Below, one piece after another: positions 37,391 through 48,086 of a stretch of 64,000 nt of DNA (its first letter is position 1; every line of letters starts with the position of its first letter). The notes under the pieces were generated by a model. That model saw only the letters and a list, made by a program, of their open reading frames with translations. It did no database searches and was not told the origin of the DNA. The stretch is from Cytobacillus stercorigallinarum (GTDB lineage Bacteria > Bacillota > Bacilli > Bacillales > Cytobacillaceae): the NCBI RefSeq assembly GCF_014836495.1, contig NZ_JACSQT010000001.1, forward strand, positions 310,001-374,000, in the 5' to 3' direction. A program made the translations under genes and the position numbers.

Positions 37391-37903
37391 ATGGATTTAA
37401 AACAATATATTACTATAGTAGAGGATTGGCCAAAACCCGGTATCACATTTAAAGATATTACGACATTAATGGATAATGGTGATGCTTATAGATACGCAAC
37501 AGACCAAATTGTTACTTATGCTAAAGAAAAACAGATTGATCTTGTTGTTGGGCCAGAAGCGCGTGGGTTTATTATTGGATGTCCAGTAGCTTATTCTTTA
37601 GGAGTAGGATTTGCACCTGTTCGTAAAGAAGGTAAACTACCTAGAGAAACGGTAAAAGTAGATTATGGTCTGGAATATGGTAAAGATGTCTTAACTATCC
37701 ATAAAGATGCGATTAAGCCTGGTCAACGCGTATTGATCACGGATGATCTTCTAGCTACAGGTGGAACAATTGAGGCAACAATAAAGTTAGTAGAAGAACT
37801 AGGTGGAGTTGTTGCAGGTATTGCCTTCTTAATCGAGTTAAGCTATTTAGATGGAAAAGAGAAATTAAAGGATTATGATGTTTTAACTTTAATGACTTAT
37901 TAA
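37391..37903 (+). CDS. apt: Adenine phosphoribosyltransferase
   Basis: Salvages adenine to AMP with PRPP. 170 residues, with the PRPP-binding motif [13 protein letters not shown] (Asp118-Asp119) and the N-terminal [17 protein letters not shown] characteristic of Apt. Follows recJ by 18 bases; GAGGCAAAGG ribosome binding site. Confidence 0.98.
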   Translation: MDLKQYITIVEDWPKPGITFKDITTLMDNGDAYRYATDQIVTYAKEKQIDLVVGPEARGFIIGCPVAYSLGVGFAPVRKEGKLPRETVKVDYGLEYGKDVLTIHKDAIKPGQRVLITDDLLATGGTIEATIKLVEELGGVVAGIAFLIELSYLDGKEKLKDYDVLTLMTY

Positions 37904-37910
37904 TAGTTCT

Positions 37911-37938
37911 AGAGAGCACTATATGTGTTCTCTTTTTT
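37911..37938 (+). terminator. Terminator after apt
   Basis: Stem AGAGAGCAC/GTGTTCTCT (one G-U pair) with a TATAT loop and six T residues. Confidence 0.85.
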
Positions 37939-38175
37939 ATATTGATAGATATTTTTAGGATAATTAGGGATAAATTGGGATTAAATATGAGTGATTTCGA
38001 CAAATTCTACGTTTTTTTGTAAAAAAAAAACGCTATCCCTTTACATCTATGTTATTTTTTTCGATAATAGTAGCAATCGTTTCTTTTTTCTTAATGGTTA
38101 TATTTATTGACTGATAAGGAAAAGAAGAAATTACATGGTTGGGTATTAAAAATAATTTGGGATAAAGGTGATTCC

Positions 38176-40371
38176 ATGGCGAACGATCAGGTGTTGACCG
38201 CCGAACAAGTCATCGATAGGACAAGAGAATATTTGAATGAAGAGCATGCCCAGTTCGTCAAAAGAGCTTACGAATTTGCTAAGTCTGCTCATAGTGAACA
38301 ATACCGTAAATCAGGTGAACCGTACATTATTCACCCCATTCAAGTAGCGGGGATTTTAGCGGACCTGGAAATGGATCCAGCTACGGTAGCAGCTGGTTTT
38401 CTTCACGATGTTGTTGAGGATACTGAATCCACATTAGAGGATATCGCAGAACATTTTAGTGAAGAAGTAGCTATGCTTGTAGACGGTGTAACGAAACTGG
38501 GAAAGATTAAATATAAATCAAAAGAAGAGCAGCAAGCAGAAAATCATCGTAAAATGTTTGTTGCCATGGCTCAAGATATAAGAGTGATTTTAATTAAGCT
38601 TGCAGATAGACTTCATAATATGCGAACGTTAAAACACTTACCTGCTGAGAAGCAAAGAAGAATCTCGAATGAAACTTTAGAGATTTTTGCTCCTCTTGCT
38701 CATAGACTAGGGATTTCTAAAATTAAGTGGGAATTAGAAGATACAGCTTTAAGATACTTGAATCCGCAGCAATATTACCGAATTGTTAACTTGATGAAGA
38801 AGAAGAGAGCAGAGAGAGAACAATATTTAGTAGATGTTATTGCGATGATGAGAGATCGGCTGGACGATGTAACGATTGAACCTGAGATTTCCGGTAGGGC
38901 AAAACATATTTACAGTATCTATCGAAAAATGGCTCTACAAAACAAACAATTCAATGAAATTTATGACTTACTAGCCGTAAGGATTGTGGTCAATAGCATA
39001 AAGGATTGTTATGCTGTTCTTGGTATTATCCACACACATTGGAAACCCATGCCAGGCAGATTTAAAGATTATATTGCGATGCCTAAGCAAAATATGTATC
39101 AATCATTGCATACAACCGTTATTGGTCCTAAAGGAGATCCGTTAGAGGTGCAAATACGTACCTTTGATATGCATAGAATAGCAGAATTTGGTATCGCTGC
39201 ACATTGGGCTTATAAAGAAGGAACAAAGGTTGATGAAAATTCTTCTTTTGAAGATAAATTAAAATGGTTTAGAGAGATATTGGATTTCCAAGATGATTCG
39301 GTTGGTGCCGAGGAGTTTATGGAATCGCTTAAGATGGACCTGTTTTCTGATATGGTCTATGTTTTTACGCCTAAAGGAGATGTCATTGAACTACCATCAG
39401 GTTCGGTGCCAATAGATTTTGCCTATAGAATTCATTCAGAAATAGGTAATAAAACGATTGGTGCGAAAGTAAACGGTAAAATGGTCACACTTGATTATAA
39501 GTTGCAAACAGGGGATATCGTTGAGATATTAACTTCTAAGCATTCATACGGACCAAGTCAAGACTGGCTCAAGTTAGCTCAATCTTCACAGGCGAAAAAT
39601 AAGATTAGACAATTCTTCAAAAAACAAAGGAAAGAAGAAAACGTTGAAAAAGGCCGCGAATTAATCGAAAAAGAAATTCGTAATATGGATTTTGAAGTAA
39701 AAGAGATTATGACCGCGGAAAATCTAAATCGTGTGTCGGAAAAATATAATTTCCCATCTGAAGAAGATCTGTATGCTTCTGTTGGTTACAATGGCATTAC
39801 GGCATTGCAAGTAGCCAATCGTCTAACTGAAAAGTTAAGAAAGCAAAGAGACCTTGAAGGTAAAAAAGATATTTCCAATGCTGTGAGCGAATTGAAACAG
39901 CTTCCTCAAGCGAAAAAACGTGAATCAGGTGTGCGCGTATCGGGTATTGATAACTTGCTTATCAGGTTATCACGTTGCTGTAATCCGGTACCAGGTGATG
40001 AGATTGTCGGATTTATTACGAAGGGTAGAGGTGTCTCTGTCCATCGGGCGGACTGTACGAATATAAATACAGATGATGCGAAAGCAAGGCTTATACCTGT
40101 TGAGTGGGAAACTGCTTTAAATGATCAGAAAGAATATAATGTAGAAATAGAAATTACTGGCTATGATCGACGTGGATTATTGAATGAAGTGCTTCAGGCA
40201 GTTAATGAAGCGAAAACAAATATATCTGCAGTGACGGGTCGTTCGGATAAAAATAAAGCCGCTTCAATCAATATGTCGATTTCTATTCATAATGTAAACC
40301 ATCTACAAAAAGTGGTAGAGCGTATTAAGCAGATACCTGATGTTTATGCCGTTCGTCGAATTATGAATTAA
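38176..40371 (+). CDS. relA: Bifunctional (p)ppGpp synthetase/hydrolase RelA (Rel)
   Basis: Stringent-response enzyme of 731 residues. HD hydrolase domain (HDVVEDT, His77-Asp78), synthetase domain ([25 protein letters not shown]), TGS domain ([15 protein letters not shown]), a zinc-finger-like stretch with [12 protein letters not shown] and a C-terminal ACT domain. AAAGGTGA six bases before the ATG at 38176 supports it over the 23-codon longer frame. The upstream region holds an A/T-rich run. Confidence 0.98.
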   Translation: MANDQVLTAEQVIDRTREYLNEEHAQFVKRAYEFAKSAHSEQYRKSGEPYIIHPIQVAGILADLEMDPATVAAGFLHDVVEDTESTLEDIAEHFSEEVAMLVDGVTKLGKIKYKSKEEQQAENHRKMFVAMAQDIRVILIKLADRLHNMRTLKHLPAEKQRRISNETLEIFAPLAHRLGISKIKWELEDTALRYLNPQQYYRIVNLMKKKRAEREQYLVDVIAMMRDRLDDVTIEPEISGRAKHIYSIYRKMALQNKQFNEIYDLLAVRIVVNSIKDCYAVLGIIHTHWKPMPGRFKDYIAMPKQNMYQSLHTTVIGPKGDPLEVQIRTFDMHRIAEFGIAAHWAYKEGTKVDENSSFEDKLKWFREILDFQDDSVGAEEFMESLKMDLFSDMVYVFTPKGDVIELPSGSVPIDFAYRIHSEIGNKTIGAKVNGKMVTLDYKLQTGDIVEILTSKHSYGPSQDWLKLAQSSQAKNKIRQFFKKQRKEENVEKGRELIEKEIRNMDFEVKEIMTAENLNRVSEKYNFPSEEDLYASVGYNGITALQVANRLTEKLRKQRDLEGKKDISNAVSELKQLPQAKKRESGVRVSGIDNLLIRLSRCCNPVPGDEIVGFITKGRGVSVHRADCTNINTDDAKARLIPVEWETALNDQKEYNVEIEITGYDRRGLLNEVLQAVNEAKTNISAVTGRSDKNKAASINMSISIHNVNHLQKVVERIKQIPDVYAVRRIMN

Positions 40372-40388
40372 AGGGAGTGGCAAGAGTT

Positions 40389-40829
40389 TTGAAAATTGTT
40401 GTTCAGAGAAGTAAAGCAGCCAAAGTGACTGTTGGTGAAAAAATAACCGGACGCATTACGCATGGCTTTGTTTTGCTTGTTGGAATTACGCATGAGGATA
40501 CGTTTGAAGATGCTGCATATTTAGCTGATAAAATTGTTCATCTTCGAGTGTTCGATGATGAAGAAGGTAAAATGAATCGTTCATTACTTGATATACAAGG
40601 TGAAATTCTTTCTGTATCCCAATTCACACTATACGGTGACTGCCGAAAAGGGAGGCGCCCGAATTTTATGAATGCTGCTCGCCCTGAGAAAGCCTTAGAC
40701 ATCTATCTTCGCTTTAATGAATTGCTTAAGGAAAAAGGTGTCCATGTGGAAACAGGTGAGTTTGGTGCAATGATGGATGTATCGCTCACGAATGATGGTC
40801 CCGTTACCCTCATTTTAGAAAGTAAATAG
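40389..40829 (+). CDS. dtd: D-aminoacyl-tRNA deacylase
   Basis: Removes D-amino acids (and Gly from tRNA-Ala) from mischarged tRNA. 146 residues with the active-site motifs [15 protein letters not shown] and [11 protein letters not shown]. The TTG at 40389 gives the usual [14 protein letters not shown] start and normal length; the GTG at 40377 lies within the ribosome binding site. It follows relA by 17 bases, the standard relA-dtd pair. Confidence 0.95.
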   Translation: MKIVVQRSKAAKVTVGEKITGRITHGFVLLVGITHEDTFEDAAYLADKIVHLRVFDDEEGKMNRSLLDIQGEILSVSQFTLYGDCRKGRRPNFMNAARPEKALDIYLRFNELLKEKGVHVETGEFGAMMDVSLTNDGPVTLILESK

Positions 40830-40841
40830 AAAATAAAACCC

Positions 40842-40888
40842 AACCTGAACAAATCTTAATTATGTGATTTGTTTAGGTTATTTTTTTG
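40842..40888 (+). terminator. Terminator after dtd
   Basis: Fourteen-base arms (AACCTGAACAAATC with GATTTGTTTAGGTT, one G-U), 10-base loop and seven T residues. Confidence 0.9.
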
Positions 40889-41018
40889 GTCTAGTAACTG
40901 TGAATGGTTTATTGTACATCTAGGGGGAAAGCAACAAAGATCGCAAGAACATTACACTCTCCCTATCTTTTTGTTAGTGGACTAAGAAGCACTCGATATA
41001 TGCTAGTGCAATAAATAT

Positions 41019-41053
41019 AAAAAACACCTGCCTCAAAGGAAAAAAGGCAGGTG
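41019..41053 (-). terminator. Terminator after yrvJ (minus strand)
   Basis: CACCTGCC/GGCAGGTG stem, 13-base loop; on the minus strand it is followed by six U residues. Confidence 0.9.
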
Positions 41054-41061
41054 GATAATCT

Positions 41062-42837
41062 TTATTGAAAATGTGTACGTAATCCTTGGAAGATGCCTGA
41101 TGAAACAGCTTCTTGGTATTGTTCAGAGGTTACTTTTATTTCCTCTGTTGCGTTACTTAAATAACCTAGCTCAAGTAATATGGCTTTGCTGTTATTTTCT
41201 CGTATAACATAATAATCACCATGTCTATACCCTCTATCATTCAAGTCGATCTTGGACATGATCCCTTGATGGACATCAGCGGCAAATTGTTGTTGATAAT
41301 CGTGATAATAATAGGTAGTCATGCCGCTTACACTTCGATCGTTTATGCTATCATAATGAATACTGATGAATGCATCCGCATTATTCATTTGAGAAACACC
41401 TACCCGTGATTGGAGAGGAACATATGTATCTTGTTGTCTTGTTAATATTACAGTAGATCCTGCTGCCCTTAATTTCGCAGCTAATTTTTCTGCGGTGCGA
41501 ATCGTAACAGTTTTTTCTTGAGTACCTGCTGCGCCAGTTGTACCATTATCTCTTCCTCCATGGCCGGGGTCTAAGACAATTACTTTGTTCTTTAATCCTG
41601 GAGTAGAAGAAGATTGGTTAGTCGTTTTAGCCTGTTTGCCATTAGAAACAATCCAACCAGCAATAAAACCTGTTTGTCCATCACTTAATTTAATTTCATA
41701 CCAATCTTTTTCAGTCCCCACAACTTCAAATGTATCTCCTTGATTCGCTCTTGCTACAATGTTGGCATTCGTATGAGTGCTTTGGCGAATATTGGAGCCG
41801 TTGTGTAGAATCGTTACATTTTTTACAGAAGAAGACGACTTTGATTCCGATGAGGAACTCTGCTCTTTGTTCACATACCAGCTAGCAACCCATCCGTTTG
41901 TCCCATTTGGAAGTTCAATATTCATCCAGTTATTTTCTTCTTTTAAAATATGAAAATTGTCACCTTGAGAAACGGATCCGATAATGTTCCCGTTTAATGA
42001 CGGTTTTTCTCTTACATTTAACGAACTAGCGGTAATCGTCCCATTATCATTCGTTTCTTGTTGTTTTTCTTGCTTTTCTTGCTTTTTGCCTGCTTGGATA
42101 TATTGACTACTTATCCATGCGTTTTGCCCTTGAAATGTGATTTCAGTCCAAGTATTTTCTTGTGATAAAATATCTACGGTTGTACCTGAATTTAATTTAC
42201 CAATTACTTCACTGTTTGTATCAGGACTAGTACGAACGTTGAGAGAATTACCAGTAATGACCCCTTGTTTAATCACCGTTTTCTTTTCTTCATTAGATGA
42301 AGAGCTTGTTTCTTGGGTGGGACCATTCACTTGAACAAAATCTTTGTGTACCCATACATTTCCGTACTCAGTCGTAATTTTTAACCAATCTTGGTCAGTG
42401 GAGACAACTTTGTATTCTTTTCCTTTTGACACGACACCAACGACACGATGATCAGTTGAAGGACCACCTCTTACTCTTAGACCATCCGCATTGATGGAAA
42501 CCGTTTGTCCACCACCGCTTTTTACTTGTTTTTCTTTTTCTTGCGTATTTTCTGTTTCTAGTACAACGAGCCAATTGGCGACCCACCCTTTTTGACCAGA
42601 TTCAAAATCAATCTGATACCAATCACCTTCTTGGTTAAGGATTGTGTAAGTCTCGTCTCTTGCCGCCATTCCTAGACTTGCATAACTTAATCCTGGGCCT
42701 GTGCGAACATTAAGACTATCTGTACCAATTCGAAGCTTTTGACCTGCTGATTCAGCTCCTGCCTCTTTCATAGGTAATAGAAGAGCCATCACTAGAATCA
42801 TACAAATGGTTATCCAAAGATGTTTTTTGCCTTGCAA
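41062..42837 (-). CDS. yrvJ: N-acetylmuramoyl-L-alanine amidase with five SH3b domains
   Basis: Secreted cell-wall hydrolase that cuts the glycan-peptide amide bond. From a signal peptide (HLWITICMILVMALLLPM) follow five bacterial SH3 repeats, each opening with a variant of SLNVRTGPG, then a zinc Amidase_3 domain: VLDPGHGGRDNGTTG, EKTVTIRTAEKLA, FISIHYDS and ILLELGYLSN hold the His/Glu ligands. 591 residues from a TTG start, with GGAAGGAGG well placed upstream. Same place as B. subtilis yrvJ (518 residues), so one extra SH3 copy is possible. Confidence 0.92.
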   Translation of the reverse strand: MQGKKHLWITICMILVMALLLPMKEAGAESAGQKLRIGTDSLNVRTGPGLSYASLGMAARDETYTILNQEGDWYQIDFESGQKGWVANWLVVLETENTQEKEKQVKSGGGQTVSINADGLRVRGGPSTDHRVVGVVSKGKEYKVVSTDQDWLKITTEYGNVWVHKDFVQVNGPTQETSSSSNEEKKTVIKQGVITGNSLNVRTSPDTNSEVIGKLNSGTTVDILSQENTWTEITFQGQNAWISSQYIQAGKKQEKQEKQQETNDNGTITASSLNVREKPSLNGNIIGSVSQGDNFHILKEENNWMNIELPNGTNGWVASWYVNKEQSSSSESKSSSSVKNVTILHNGSNIRQSTHTNANIVARANQGDTFEVVGTEKDWYEIKLSDGQTGFIAGWIVSNGKQAKTTNQSSSTPGLKNKVIVLDPGHGGRDNGTTGAAGTQEKTVTIRTAEKLAAKLRAAGSTVILTRQQDTYVPLQSRVGVSQMNNADAFISIHYDSINDRSVSGMTTYYYHDYQQQFAADVHQGIMSKIDLNDRGYRHGDYYVIRENNSKAILLELGYLSNATEEIKVTSEQYQEAVSSGIFQGLRTHFQ

Positions 42838-43119
42838 CCACGTTCCTCCTTCCTGTTTGCCATTTATCAAGATAAGCAAATATTTCTTCTCTCGTCAAGA
42901 TAAATGAAGTTATATATACTTTCTTTTTTATGTGGCCGTTTCCCTTCTAATATCGGTTTATCATCCTGTTTTGTAAACAAGTTGTAACGTAATAGCCACT
43001 TCAAACCATTCGGGAAAAAAGAAATTTTTTTGTCTATTTCTTTATTGTTTTTATAAATATCATTCGATTTGCCCATACTAACATGAGTAAAAGACTATAT
43101 GGTAAAAGGATGATTGTCT

Positions 43120-43296
43120 GTGAGATATAGTGAAAAAGGAATGAATGTGCAAAGCGGTGAGAACCAATTATTTGGTGTGGACTTTCATGATTTTATTCAA
43201 GCTGAGGGAAATGCCACGATGGTTGAACTTGCGAGTGATTTCGGAATTTCTTTACAAGATGTGAGAAAACTGAAAAAGAAAATCTCTAGAACGTAA
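43120..43296 (+). CDS. yrzK: Small hypothetical protein with HTH-like C-terminus (YrzK-like)
   Basis: A 58-residue protein; the last 25 residues (MVELASDFGISLQDVRKLKKK) look like a helix-turn-helix similar to sigma-factor region 4. B. subtilis has a small gene between yrvJ and hisS, which I recall as yrzK. AAAAGGATG supports the GTG at 43120; TTG 43114 is too close. Function unknown. Confidence 0.6.
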   Translation: MRYSEKGMNVQSGENQLFGVDFHDFIQAEGNATMVELASDFGISLQDVRKLKKKISRT

Positions 43297-43321
43297 ATCG
43301 CTATCAATTCTAGAGAGAGAC

Positions 43322-43350
43322 TTGACATCTTGTACAATGGTTATTATGAT
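43322..43350 (+). promoter_or_regulatory. sigma-A promoter of the hisS-aspS operon
   Basis: TTGACA (43322-43327), 17-base spacer, TATGAT (43345-43350), upstream of the T-box leader. Confidence 0.85.
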
Positions 43351-43399
43351 AAGAAGGATAAAATGATATTTTAATACAGTAAATGATAAAATAAATTGA

Positions 43400-43664
43400 A
43401 CCAATGAGGAAGAAGAGTAATCATTCTCCACATAAAAAGAGAGGAAATGTCATAGGCTGAAAGCATTTCTATATGATGACTTGATGAAAGAACACTTCTT
43501 AGGTTTCTCCCTGAAAAATTTAAATTTATTAGGGGAAGAACGTGTGCAGGCGTTATCTGTGTAAAGAGGCAGTATATCTATCATACTGCAACTAGGGTGG
43601 CACCACGGGATATTCAACTCTCGTCCCTTGTATTGAAAAATACAAGGGACGAGAGTTTTTTTAT
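43400..43664 (+). ncRNA. T-box riboswitch of hisS-aspS
   Basis: tRNA-sensing leader. Stem I base AAGAAG (43410-43415) pairs with CTTCTT (43495-43500), with AGTA (43416-43419) facing GAA (43490-43492) as in the specifier-loop S-turn. The T-box core AGGGTGGCACCACGGG lies at 43594-43609, then a long perfect terminator (43616-43662) with a T run. Uncharged tRNA would favour the antiterminator. The specifier is not certain: CAC, AAC and an upstream GAC are all candidates. The TGGC bulge predicts a tRNA ending in G73-CCA. Confidence 0.93.
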
Positions 43665-43697
43665 TTAAGCTTTAGGAAAGAGGAGGATTTGGTATAT

Positions 43698-44972
43698 ATG
43701 TCAATCCGTTTACCAAGGGGTACCCAGGATATTCTTCCTGGTCAAGTAGAGAAATGGCAATTAATAGAACAAAAAGCGAGAGAACTTTGTCATAAATTTC
43801 AATATCAGGAGATTCGCACACCGATATTTGAACATACAGATTTATTTTTACGAAGTGTAGGAGATACAACTGATATCGTCCAGAAGGAAATGTACACATT
43901 TGATGATCGCGGTGGTAGAAGCTTAACATTGAGACCAGAAGGAACAGCTTCCACTGTACGTTCATTTGTTGAACATAAAATGTTTGGCCAAGCAAATCAA
44001 CCTGTCAAATTATATTATATGGGGCCAATGTTTCGTTACGAAAGACCACAAGCTGGTCGTTTCCGTCAGTTTGTCCAATTTGGTGTAGAAGCGATAGGTA
44101 GTGATGATCCGGCAATTGACGCAGAGGTTATTGCATTAGCGATGGCGCTTTATAAAGAAATGGGTTTGAAAAAGTTAAAACTAGTTATCAACAGTTTAGG
44201 TGATAAAGAGAGCCGGGCACAGCACCGTGAGGCCCTCATGGCCCATTTTAGTCCGAGCATTAATGAATTTTGTTCAGATTGTCAAAGCAGATTAGCGAAA
44301 AACCCGATGCGTATTCTAGATTGTAAAAAAGATCGCGAACATCCATTGATGAAAACAGCTCCATCAATTATTGATCACTTAAATGACGAATCCAAACAAT
44401 ACTTCAAAAAAGTGCAGCAGTACTTAACAGAATTAGAAATTGATTTTGAAGTCGATGCCAATCTTGTCCGTGGTTTAGACTATTATACGCATACTGCTTT
44501 TGAGATTATGAGTGATGCAGAAGGGTTTGGCGCAATAACAACTCTTTGTGGTGGTGGCAGGTATAACGGTTTGACAGAAGAAGTAGGTGGACCGGAAGCA
44601 CCTGGTATTGGTTTTGCTTTAAGTATTGAGAGATTTCTTGCTGCTTTAGAAGCTGAAAATGTTGAACTCCCAATTGATCAATCCATTGATTGTTATATCG
44701 TCACCTTAGGCGAAGAGGCGAAAGATTATTCTGTCGGCTTGCTCCACAAATTGCGCCATGCAGGATATTCTGCTGAGAGAGATTATTCTAATCGTAAAAT
44801 GAAGGCACAATTCAAATCAGCCGATCGAATGAACGCTAAATATGTAGCTGTTATTGGTGAAGATGAATTGAAAAACAATAAGATTAACTTAAAAATAATG
44901 GATAGTGGGGAACAAAAGGAAATGGAGCTTGCTTCATTTATCCAAGACTTTACTGCGCTATATAGAAACTAG
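43698..44972 (+). CDS. hisS: Histidine-tRNA ligase
   Basis: Class II aminoacyl-tRNA synthetase. 424 residues, with [10 protein letters not shown] at the N-terminus, motif 2 [18 protein letters not shown], the His-binding [11 protein letters not shown], and motif 3 [11 protein letters not shown], followed by an anticodon-binding domain. AGGAGG fits the ATG at 43698. It is followed after 12 bases by aspS and controlled by the T-box. Confidence 0.98.
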   Translation: MSIRLPRGTQDILPGQVEKWQLIEQKARELCHKFQYQEIRTPIFEHTDLFLRSVGDTTDIVQKEMYTFDDRGGRSLTLRPEGTASTVRSFVEHKMFGQANQPVKLYYMGPMFRYERPQAGRFRQFVQFGVEAIGSDDPAIDAEVIALAMALYKEMGLKKLKLVINSLGDKESRAQHREALMAHFSPSINEFCSDCQSRLAKNPMRILDCKKDREHPLMKTAPSIIDHLNDESKQYFKKVQQYLTELEIDFEVDANLVRGLDYYTHTAFEIMSDAEGFGAITTLCGGGRYNGLTEEVGGPEAPGIGFALSIERFLAALEAENVELPIDQSIDCYIVTLGEEAKDYSVGLLHKLRHAGYSAERDYSNRKMKAQFKSADRMNAKYVAVIGEDELKNNKINLKIMDSGEQKEMELASFIQDFTALYRN

Positions 44973-44984
44973 GAGGAATCATAG

Positions 44985-46760
44985 ATGTTTGGAAGAACGT
45001 ACTACTGCGGAGAGATTACTGAAAAAGCGATAGGTGAGAAAGTAACATTAAAGGGTTGGGTGCAAAAACGTCGTGATTTAGGAGGTCTTATCTTTATTGA
45101 CCTTCGTGACAGAACAGGCATTGTCCAAGTTGTGTTTAATCCGGAAGTTTCACAAGAAGCTTTAGCATTAGCAGAAAAAATTCGTAACGAATATGTGTTG
45201 GATATTGAAGGCGTTGTTATTGAAAGGCAACAAGGGACAGTTAATGAGAGCTTAACAACTGGTAAAATTGAAATTCGTGTGGAAAAAGTAACGATACTTA
45301 ATGAGGCGAAAACACCTCCATTTACGATTGACGAAAAATCAGAAGTATCTGAGGATGTTCGTTTAAAATATCGTTATCTTGATTTAAGAAGACCAGTGAT
45401 GGCCAATACATTAAAGCTACGCCATCAAGTAACAAAGGCTATTAGAGGATTCCTTGATGATGCCGATTTTATCGATGTAGAGACACCGATCTTAACGAAG
45501 AGTACACCAGAAGGAGCGCGTGATTATTTAGTGCCAAGCCGTGTGCATCCAGGAGAGTTTTACGCACTGCCACAATCTCCACAAATATTTAAACAATTGC
45601 TGATGGTCAGTGGTGTAGACCGCTATTATCAAATTGCACGTTGCTTCCGTGATGAAGATTTACGTGCAGACCGTCAACCGGAATTTACGCAAATTGATAT
45701 TGAAATGAGCTTTATGAGCCAAGAGGATATTATTGAGTTGATGGAAAGTATGATGGCAAAAATCATGAAGGAAGTAAAAGGGCAAGAAGTCAATATTCCG
45801 TTTCCTCGTTTAACCTATCATGAAGCGATGGCAAGATACGGTTCCGATAAGCCAGATACACGTTTTGGCATGGAGCTAACGGATCTATCTGAAATCGTAA
45901 AGAATTCTAGCTTTAAAGTATTTGCTGGTGCTGTTTCATCAGGTGGGCAAGTGAAAGCAATTAACGTCAAAGGAGCGGCTTCCACATATTCTCGTAAAGA
46001 TATTGATGCATTGACGGAATTTGTTTCAGTATACGGGGCCAAAGGACTTGCCTGGTTAAAAGCAGAAGAAGAAGGTTTAAAAGGACCGATTGCTAAATTT
46101 GTGTCTGAAGAAGAACAAGCAGCGATTCAGTCAGCGCTTGGTGTGGAAGCTGGCGACTTATTACTATTTGTAGCTGATAAGAAATCAGTTGTTGCTGATG
46201 CACTAGGTGCGCTTCGTCTAAAATTAGGAAAGCAATTAGAATTAATTGATGAGAGCAAATTTAACTTCTTATGGGTAACGGATTGGCCGCTACTTGAGTA
46301 TGACGAAGAAGATGGCCGCTATTATGCAGCACATCATCCTTTTACAATGCCGCAAAGACAAGACTTGGACAAACTAGCTGATCAACCAGGAGAAGTGAAA
46401 GCTCAAGCATATGACCTAGTTCTTAACGGCTATGAACTTGGTGGTGGTTCTCTACGTATATTTGAAAGAGATATTCAGGAGAGAATGTTTGAAATTCTTG
46501 GTTTTTCTAAAGAGGAAGCTGTTGAGCAATTTGGTTTTCTCCTTGAAGCATTTGATTATGGTACCCCGCCGCATGGAGGGATTGCACTAGGACTTGATCG
46601 TCTAGTGATGTTACTTGCTGGTAGAACCAACTTAAGAGATACCATTGCTTTCCCTAAAACAGCTAGTGCAAGTTGTGTTTTAACAGATGCACCTGGTGAA
46701 GTAAGTGAGGCACAATTAAATGATCTTCATCTCGCTTTAAATGTGAAGAATCAAGATTAA
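44985..46760 (+). CDS. aspS: Aspartate-tRNA ligase
   Basis: Class IIb synthetase of 591 residues: N-terminal OB anticodon-binding domain (1 to about 105), catalytic core with [26 protein letters not shown] (motif 2), the bacterial insertion domain (GAD, about 290-420) and motif 3 [15 protein letters not shown]. Whether it also charges tRNA-Asn (non-discriminating type) cannot be told from this window. Confidence 0.98.
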   Translation: MFGRTYYCGEITEKAIGEKVTLKGWVQKRRDLGGLIFIDLRDRTGIVQVVFNPEVSQEALALAEKIRNEYVLDIEGVVIERQQGTVNESLTTGKIEIRVEKVTILNEAKTPPFTIDEKSEVSEDVRLKYRYLDLRRPVMANTLKLRHQVTKAIRGFLDDADFIDVETPILTKSTPEGARDYLVPSRVHPGEFYALPQSPQIFKQLLMVSGVDRYYQIARCFRDEDLRADRQPEFTQIDIEMSFMSQEDIIELMESMMAKIMKEVKGQEVNIPFPRLTYHEAMARYGSDKPDTRFGMELTDLSEIVKNSSFKVFAGAVSSGGQVKAINVKGAASTYSRKDIDALTEFVSVYGAKGLAWLKAEEEGLKGPIAKFVSEEEQAAIQSALGVEAGDLLLFVADKKSVVADALGALRLKLGKQLELIDESKFNFLWVTDWPLLEYDEEDGRYYAAHHPFTMPQRQDLDKLADQPGEVKAQAYDLVLNGYELGGGSLRIFERDIQERMFEILGFSKEEAVEQFGFLLEAFDYGTPPHGGIALGLDRLVMLLAGRTNLRDTIAFPKTASASCVLTDAPGEVSEAQLNDLHLALNVKNQD

Positions 46761-46798
46761 TTGGTAAAAAAAGTGATTTTTGAACTATACGTCACTTC

Positions 46799-46827
46799 TT
46801 GAATTCATATCTTAGCTATGATAAGAT
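46799..46827 (+). promoter_or_regulatory. Promoter of 6S RNA
   Basis: TTGAAT (46799-46804), 17-base spacer, TAAGAT (46822-46827). The expected start, near 46835, agrees with the predicted 5' end of the RNA. Confidence 0.55.
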
Positions 46828-46839
46828 TACTTCAATCAT

Positions 46840-47033
46840 AAAGAGTCCTGATGTGTACGTTGTCTACCCTAATTTTGACCGAACATATTACCTTCGGGAG
46901 TCCGGAGTTTTCTACGTAAGCGTAAATGCCTCATTTGTAGGGGACTTACAGATGCGAGAAGCAGGACACCCACCTGCTAAGTGCGGGTTCAAAATGAAGG
47001 ACCAATAACGACGGCATAATTGGGACTCTTTCA
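46840..47033 (+). ncRNA. bsrA: 6S RNA (BsrA/6S-1 type)
   Basis: About 195-base RNA that binds sigma-A RNA polymerase by mimicking an open promoter. The 5' end AAAGAGTCC pairs with GGGACTCTTT at the 3' end to form the closing stem. AGTCCTGATGTGT near the 5' end is like that of B. subtilis 6S-1. The gene lies between aspS and tcdA, where I recall bsrA lies in B. subtilis. A short reading frame across it is spurious. End points are set from the closing stem. Confidence 0.88.
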
Positions 47034-47050
47034 CTTTAATATTGTATGTA

Positions 47051-47080
47051 AAACCTGATGATAGTCATCAGGTTTTTTTG
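47051..47080 (+). terminator. Terminator after 6S RNA
   Basis: AACCTGATGA/TCATCAGGTT with a 3-base loop and seven T residues, about 18 bases after the mature 3' end. The following 235 bases up to tcdA hold nothing else I can name. Confidence 0.92.
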
Positions 47081-47315
47081 TGTTTTGTTATGACTAAGTA
47101 AACCTCAATTGACTTAAGGCAATAAAAAATATGTACTAGCATAGGAAATACAGGTAAAAGTAAATGCTTCTTTTTATGAATGACAAATTCAGTTAACTCC
47201 AAATAAAGAAGTAGAGAGAAATCCCAGTGATATACTTGTATTTAACGGAAAGTATGATATATTTTTTTACGGGTATGATTATTTGTAGGATAGATATGGA
47301 ATGGAGTTGAAATAG

Positions 47316-48086
47316 ATGTTACATCAGTTTTCGCGAAATGAGCTTGCCATCGGTAAAGATGGTTTAGAGACAATGAAAAATAGTACAGTGGCTGTATTAG
47401 GTATCGGGGGAGTAGGTACATTTGCCGCTGAGGCCCTTGCTCGTTCAGGTGTTGGCAGACTTGTGCTTGTTGATAAAGATGATGTGGATATTACCAATGT
47501 AAATAGACAAATTATTGCGTTGCTTTCTACTGTCGGAAGACAAAAAGTAGAAGTGATGAAAGAAAGAATTATGGATATTAATCCAGAATGTGAAGTCATT
47601 GCTTTGAAAATGTTTTATACAGAAGAAACATATGAAGATTTCTTTAGTTATAACCCTGACTTTGTCATTGATGCTTCAGACACGATTTCTTATAAGATTC
47701 ACTTAATGAAAGAGTGCTTGAAAAGAGATATACCGATTATTTCTAGTATGGGTGCAGCTAATAAGATGGATCCGACAAGATTCCAAATTGCGGATATTTC
47801 TAAAACGCATACCGATCCAATAGCTAAGGTGATTCGTACACGTTTAAGAAAGGAAGGCATTCGTAAAGGTATACCTGTTGTTTTCTCTGATGAAAGTCCG
47901 ATAGTTATTCGTGAAGATGTGAGAAAAACTGTTGGGAAAGATGATGCCAAAATACGTAAGGCGAAAATGCCACCATCTTCTAATGCGTTTGTGCCATCTG
48001 TATCAGGACTCATTATGGCAAGTTATGTTGTCAAGGAATTATTAGCAGACATTCCTATTAGCCGTGTAAATGACGAAAGTAAATAA
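47316..48086 (+). CDS. tcdA: tRNA threonylcarbamoyladenosine dehydratase TcdA
   Basis: ThiF/MoeB/E1-like enzyme that cyclises t6A37 to ct6A in tRNA. 256 residues; the nucleotide-binding motif is GIGGVGTFAAEALARSG, and VDKDDVDITNVNRQ completes the adenylation site. The C-terminal LIMASYVVKELL is typical. GGAGTTG precedes the ATG. Matches B. subtilis yrvM, next to aspS. Confidence 0.95.
   Translation: MLHQFSRNELAIGKDGLETMKNSTVAVLGIGGVGTFAAEALARSGVGRLVLVDKDDVDITNVNRQIIALLSTVGRQKVEVMKERIMDINPECEVIALKMFYTEETYEDFFSYNPDFVIDASDTISYKIHLMKECLKRDIPIISSMGAANKMDPTRFQIADISKTHTDPIAKVIRTRLRKEGIRKGIPVVFSDESPIVIREDVRKTVGKDDAKIRKAKMPPSSNAFVPSVSGLIMASYVVKELLADIPISRVNDESK

Noticed and set aside
42867-43076. A 69-residue minus-strand reading frame between yrvJ and the yrzK-like gene
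   Set aside because: It has an ATG but no Shine-Dalgarno, and nothing recognisable in the protein. It cannot be excluded fully.
46799-47008. A 69-residue reading frame after aspS
   Set aside because: It lies inside the 6S RNA gene and its promoter, starts with TTG without a ribosome binding site and has no recognisable family.
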